Notes under the pieces: model-generated
The model's input: only the letters and a program-made list of their open reading frames with translations
Told to the model about the DNA's origin: nothing
Databases searched by the model: none
Program-made: the position numbers and the translations under genes
From: Hydractinia symbiolongicarpus
Lineage: Eukaryota > Cnidaria > Hydrozoa > Anthoathecata > Hydractiniidae
NCBI RefSeq assembly: GCF_029227915.1
Contig: NC_079882.1
Span: 32,604,001 to 32,668,000, forward strand
Length of the DNA stretch: 64,000 nucleotides
Reading direction: 5' to 3'
Part shown: piece after piece, positions 61,890 to 64,000 of the stretch
Layout of the letters: the number at the start of each line of letters is the position of its first letter
Numbering within the stretch: the first letter of the stretch is position 1

Positions 61890-64000
61890 ATTTTAATCGC
61901 CGGCAAACGAAATTCCGCGTTTTCCCGTAAATCCGGGGCTTGGCCCGTATAGTCGAATGTATACAAAGAAAGTACCAAGGGAGTAAACTCATTTCCCGAA
62001 CGATTTTTTAAATTTTTTTTTCACCACTAAAACGCATGAGACTTGTAGTTTTCAAAAATGTTTTCATTTTTGATGAGACGCTTAATGAAAGAGGTTTAAT
62101 CGCCGGAAAACGAAAACCCGCGATTTCCCGTAAATCCCGGGCTTGGCCCGTATAGTCGAATGTATACAAAGAAAGTACCCTGTGAGTAAACTCATTTCCA
62201 GAAGGTTTTTTTAATTTATTTTTTCAACACTAAAACGCATAAGACTTGTAGGTTTTAAAAATGTTTTCTTTTTTGATGAGACGCTGAATAAAAGAAGTTT
62301 AATCGCCGGCAAACGAAAACCCGCGATTTCCCGTAAATTCCGGGCTTGGCCCCTATAGTCAAAAGTATACAAAAAAGTACCCAGGGAGTAAACTCATTTC
62401 CCGAACGATTTTTTATATTATTTTTTTACCACTAAACGCATGAGACTTGTAGTTTTCAAAAATATTTTCATATTTGATGGGACGCTGAATAAAAGAATTT
62501 TAATCGCCGGCAAACGAAATTCCGCGTTTTCCCGTAAATCCGGGGCTTGGCCCGTATAGTCGAATGTATACAAAGAAAGTACCCAGGGAGTAAACTCATT
62601 TCCCGAACGATTTTTTAAATTTTTTTTTCACCACTAAAACGCATGAGACTTGTAGTTTTCAAAAATGTTTTCATTTTTAATGAGACGCTTAATGAAAGAG
62701 GTTTAATCGCCGGAAAACGAAAACCCGCGATTTCCCGTAAATCCCGGGCTTGGCCCGTATAGTCAAAAGTATACAAAGAAAGTACCCAGGGAGTAAACTC
62801 ATTTCCCGAACGATTTTTTATATTATTTTTTTACCACTAAACGCATGAGACTTGTAGTTTTCAAAAATATTTTCATATTTGATGGGACGCTGAATAAAAG
62901 AATTTTAATCGCCGGCAAACGAAAACCTGCGATTTCCCTAAATCCCGGACTCGGCCCGTATAGTCAAAAGTATACAAAGAAAGTACCCAGGGATTAAACT
63001 CATTTCCAGAACGATTTTTTAAATTATTTTTTCACCACTAAAACGCATAAGACTTGTAGTTTTTAAAAATGTTTTCATTTTTGATGAGACGCTGAATAAA
63101 AGAAGTTTAATCGCCGGCAAACGAAAACCCGCGATTTCCCGTAAATCCCGGGCTTGGCCCCGATAGTCAAAAGTATACAAAGAAAGTACCCAGGGAGTAA
63201 ACTCATTTCCCGAACGATTTTTTATATTATTTTTTTACCACTAAACGCATGAGACTTGTAGTTTTCAAAAATATTTTCATATTTGATGGGACGCTGAATA
63301 AAAGAATTTTAATCGCCGGCAAACGAAATCCCGCGTTTTCCCGTAAATCCGGGGCTTGGCCCGTATAGTCGAATGTATACAAAGAAAGTACCCAGGGAGT
63401 AAACTCATTTCCCGAACGATTTTTTAAATTTTTTTTTCACCACTAAAACGCATGAGACTTGTAGTTTTCAAAAATGTTTTCATTTTTGATGAGACGCTTA
63501 ATGAAAGAGGTTTAATCGCCGGAAAACGAAAACCCGCGATTTCCCGTAAATCCCGGGCTTGGCCCGTATAGTCGAATGTATACAAAGAAAGTACCCTGTG
63601 GGAAAACTCATTTCCAGAACGATTTTTTTAATTATTTTTTCACCACTAAAACGCATAAGACTTGTAGTTTTTAAAAATGTTTTCATTTTTGATGACACGC
63701 TGAATAAAAGCAGTTTAATCGCCGGCAAACGAAAACCCGCGATTTCCCGTAAATCCCAGACTCGGCCGTATAGTCAAAAGTATACAAAGAAAGTACCCAG
63801 GGAGTAAACTCATTTCCCGAACGATTTTTTTAATTATTTTTTCACCACTAAAACGCATGAGACTTGTAGTTTTCAAAAATGTTTTCATTTTTGATGAGAC
63901 GCTGAATAAAAGCAGTTTAATCGCCGGCAAACAAAAACCTGCGATTTCCCTAAATCCCGGACTCGGCCCGTATAGTCAAAAGTATACAAAGAAAGTACCC
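61890..64000 (+). repeat. 2.1-kb block repeated from or to 49545-51655, right copy
   Basis: It matches the left copy at 12345 bp to the last base of the window, so the true extent is unknown. Private changes include TACCAAGGGAG near 61974 and AGGGATTAAAC near 62989. The internal CCCTGTGGGAAAAC monomers (61069 just before this block, and 63498) also give a 2429-bp, 12-monomer spacing. Confidence 0.8.

Larger units (their letters stand above)
1..64000 (+). repeat. Uninterrupted satellite DNA array, 202-203 bp monomer, about 316 copies
   Basis: A unit beginning GTATAGTC and ending in a GC-rich CTTGGCCC or CTCGGCC(C) recurs every 202 or 203 bases throughout; unit starts fall at 37, 239, 441, 643 and 846 and the last visible one is at 63970. 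All copies point the same way and I saw no foreign insertion, inversion or unique stretch. The 202/203 length difference comes mainly from one extra base near the GC-rich end (CCCGGC versus CCCGGGC, CCGGGGC or CCCGGACTC) and from single-base changes in T runs. A typical monomer has 41 C and 35 G in 202 bases. Family and species are not recognised. A centromeric or pericentromeric role is inferred from architecture only; another heterochromatic or subtelomeric array is possible. Confidence 0.98.

Noticed and set aside
1-64000. CRISPR array
   Set aside because: There are no short repeats separated by unique spacers; the whole unit repeats and no cas genes are present.
1-64000. Ribosomal, 5S or tRNA gene array
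   Set aside because: I see no conserved rRNA or tRNA segments and no internal polymerase III A-box and B-box pair within the 202-bp unit.
1-64000. Transposon or retroelement insertions
   Set aside because: I found no terminal inverted or long terminal repeats, target-site duplications or coding remnants; the monomer register continues without a break.

Overview
The whole 64,000-base window is one uninterrupted tandem satellite array. A monomer of about 202-203 bp repeats head to tail in one orientation from the first base to the last, about 316 times. The window opens and closes inside a monomer, so the array runs past both edges. I found no protein gene, RNA gene, transposon, CRISPR array or single-copy DNA. 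Short open frames of about 60-130 codons recur on both strands, but they are by-products of the repeat.

The setting is almost certainly eukaryotic heterochromatin, such as a centromere, pericentromere or other satellite block. The monomer is close to one nucleosome repeat, about 38% GC and rich in A/T tracts. It contains several short dyad symmetries, and its variants are arranged in higher-order repeats (HORs), as in centromeric arrays of animals and plants. I do not recognise the satellite family and cannot name the species. CpG is not depleted (about 12 per monomer against about 7 expected), which argues mildly against a genome with long-standing dense CpG methylation. No canonical CENP-B box is present.

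Layout. 1-3000: early subfamily with 2-, 3-, 4- and 6-monomer spacings. 3001-6640: a 6-monomer HOR (about 1213 bp) with a 2-monomer insertion. 6641-13182: 12-monomer HOR (2430 bp), with later copies shortened and patched. 13183-16500: 7-monomer HOR (1418 bp). 16500-22489: nested 4-monomer repeats and two larger displaced copies (offsets about 4456 and 3239 bp). 22490-27110: mixed, ending in a 9-monomer HOR (1821 bp). 26640-33360: 8-monomer (about 1620 bp) changing to 7-monomer (1417 bp) HOR. 33360-40960: two nearly identical copies of a roughly 19-monomer, 3.8-kb block. 40560-44880: 5-monomer and 7-monomer HORs. 44880-47600: mosaic. 47600-50838: 8-monomer tandem duplication (1619 bp). 50839-57420: roughly 12-monomer spacing (2426-2430 bp). 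57420-60480: heterogeneous mosaic. 60480-64000: blocks copied from or to 46.3-47.4 kb and 49.5-51.7 kb.

No genes work together here. The biology is array evolution: unequal exchange and conversion-like patches in register with the monomer, with diagnostic variants confined to neighbourhoods. All block boundaries were placed by eye and are good to roughly half a monomer unless stated. Near-identical copies could also reflect assembly errors in a difficult region.
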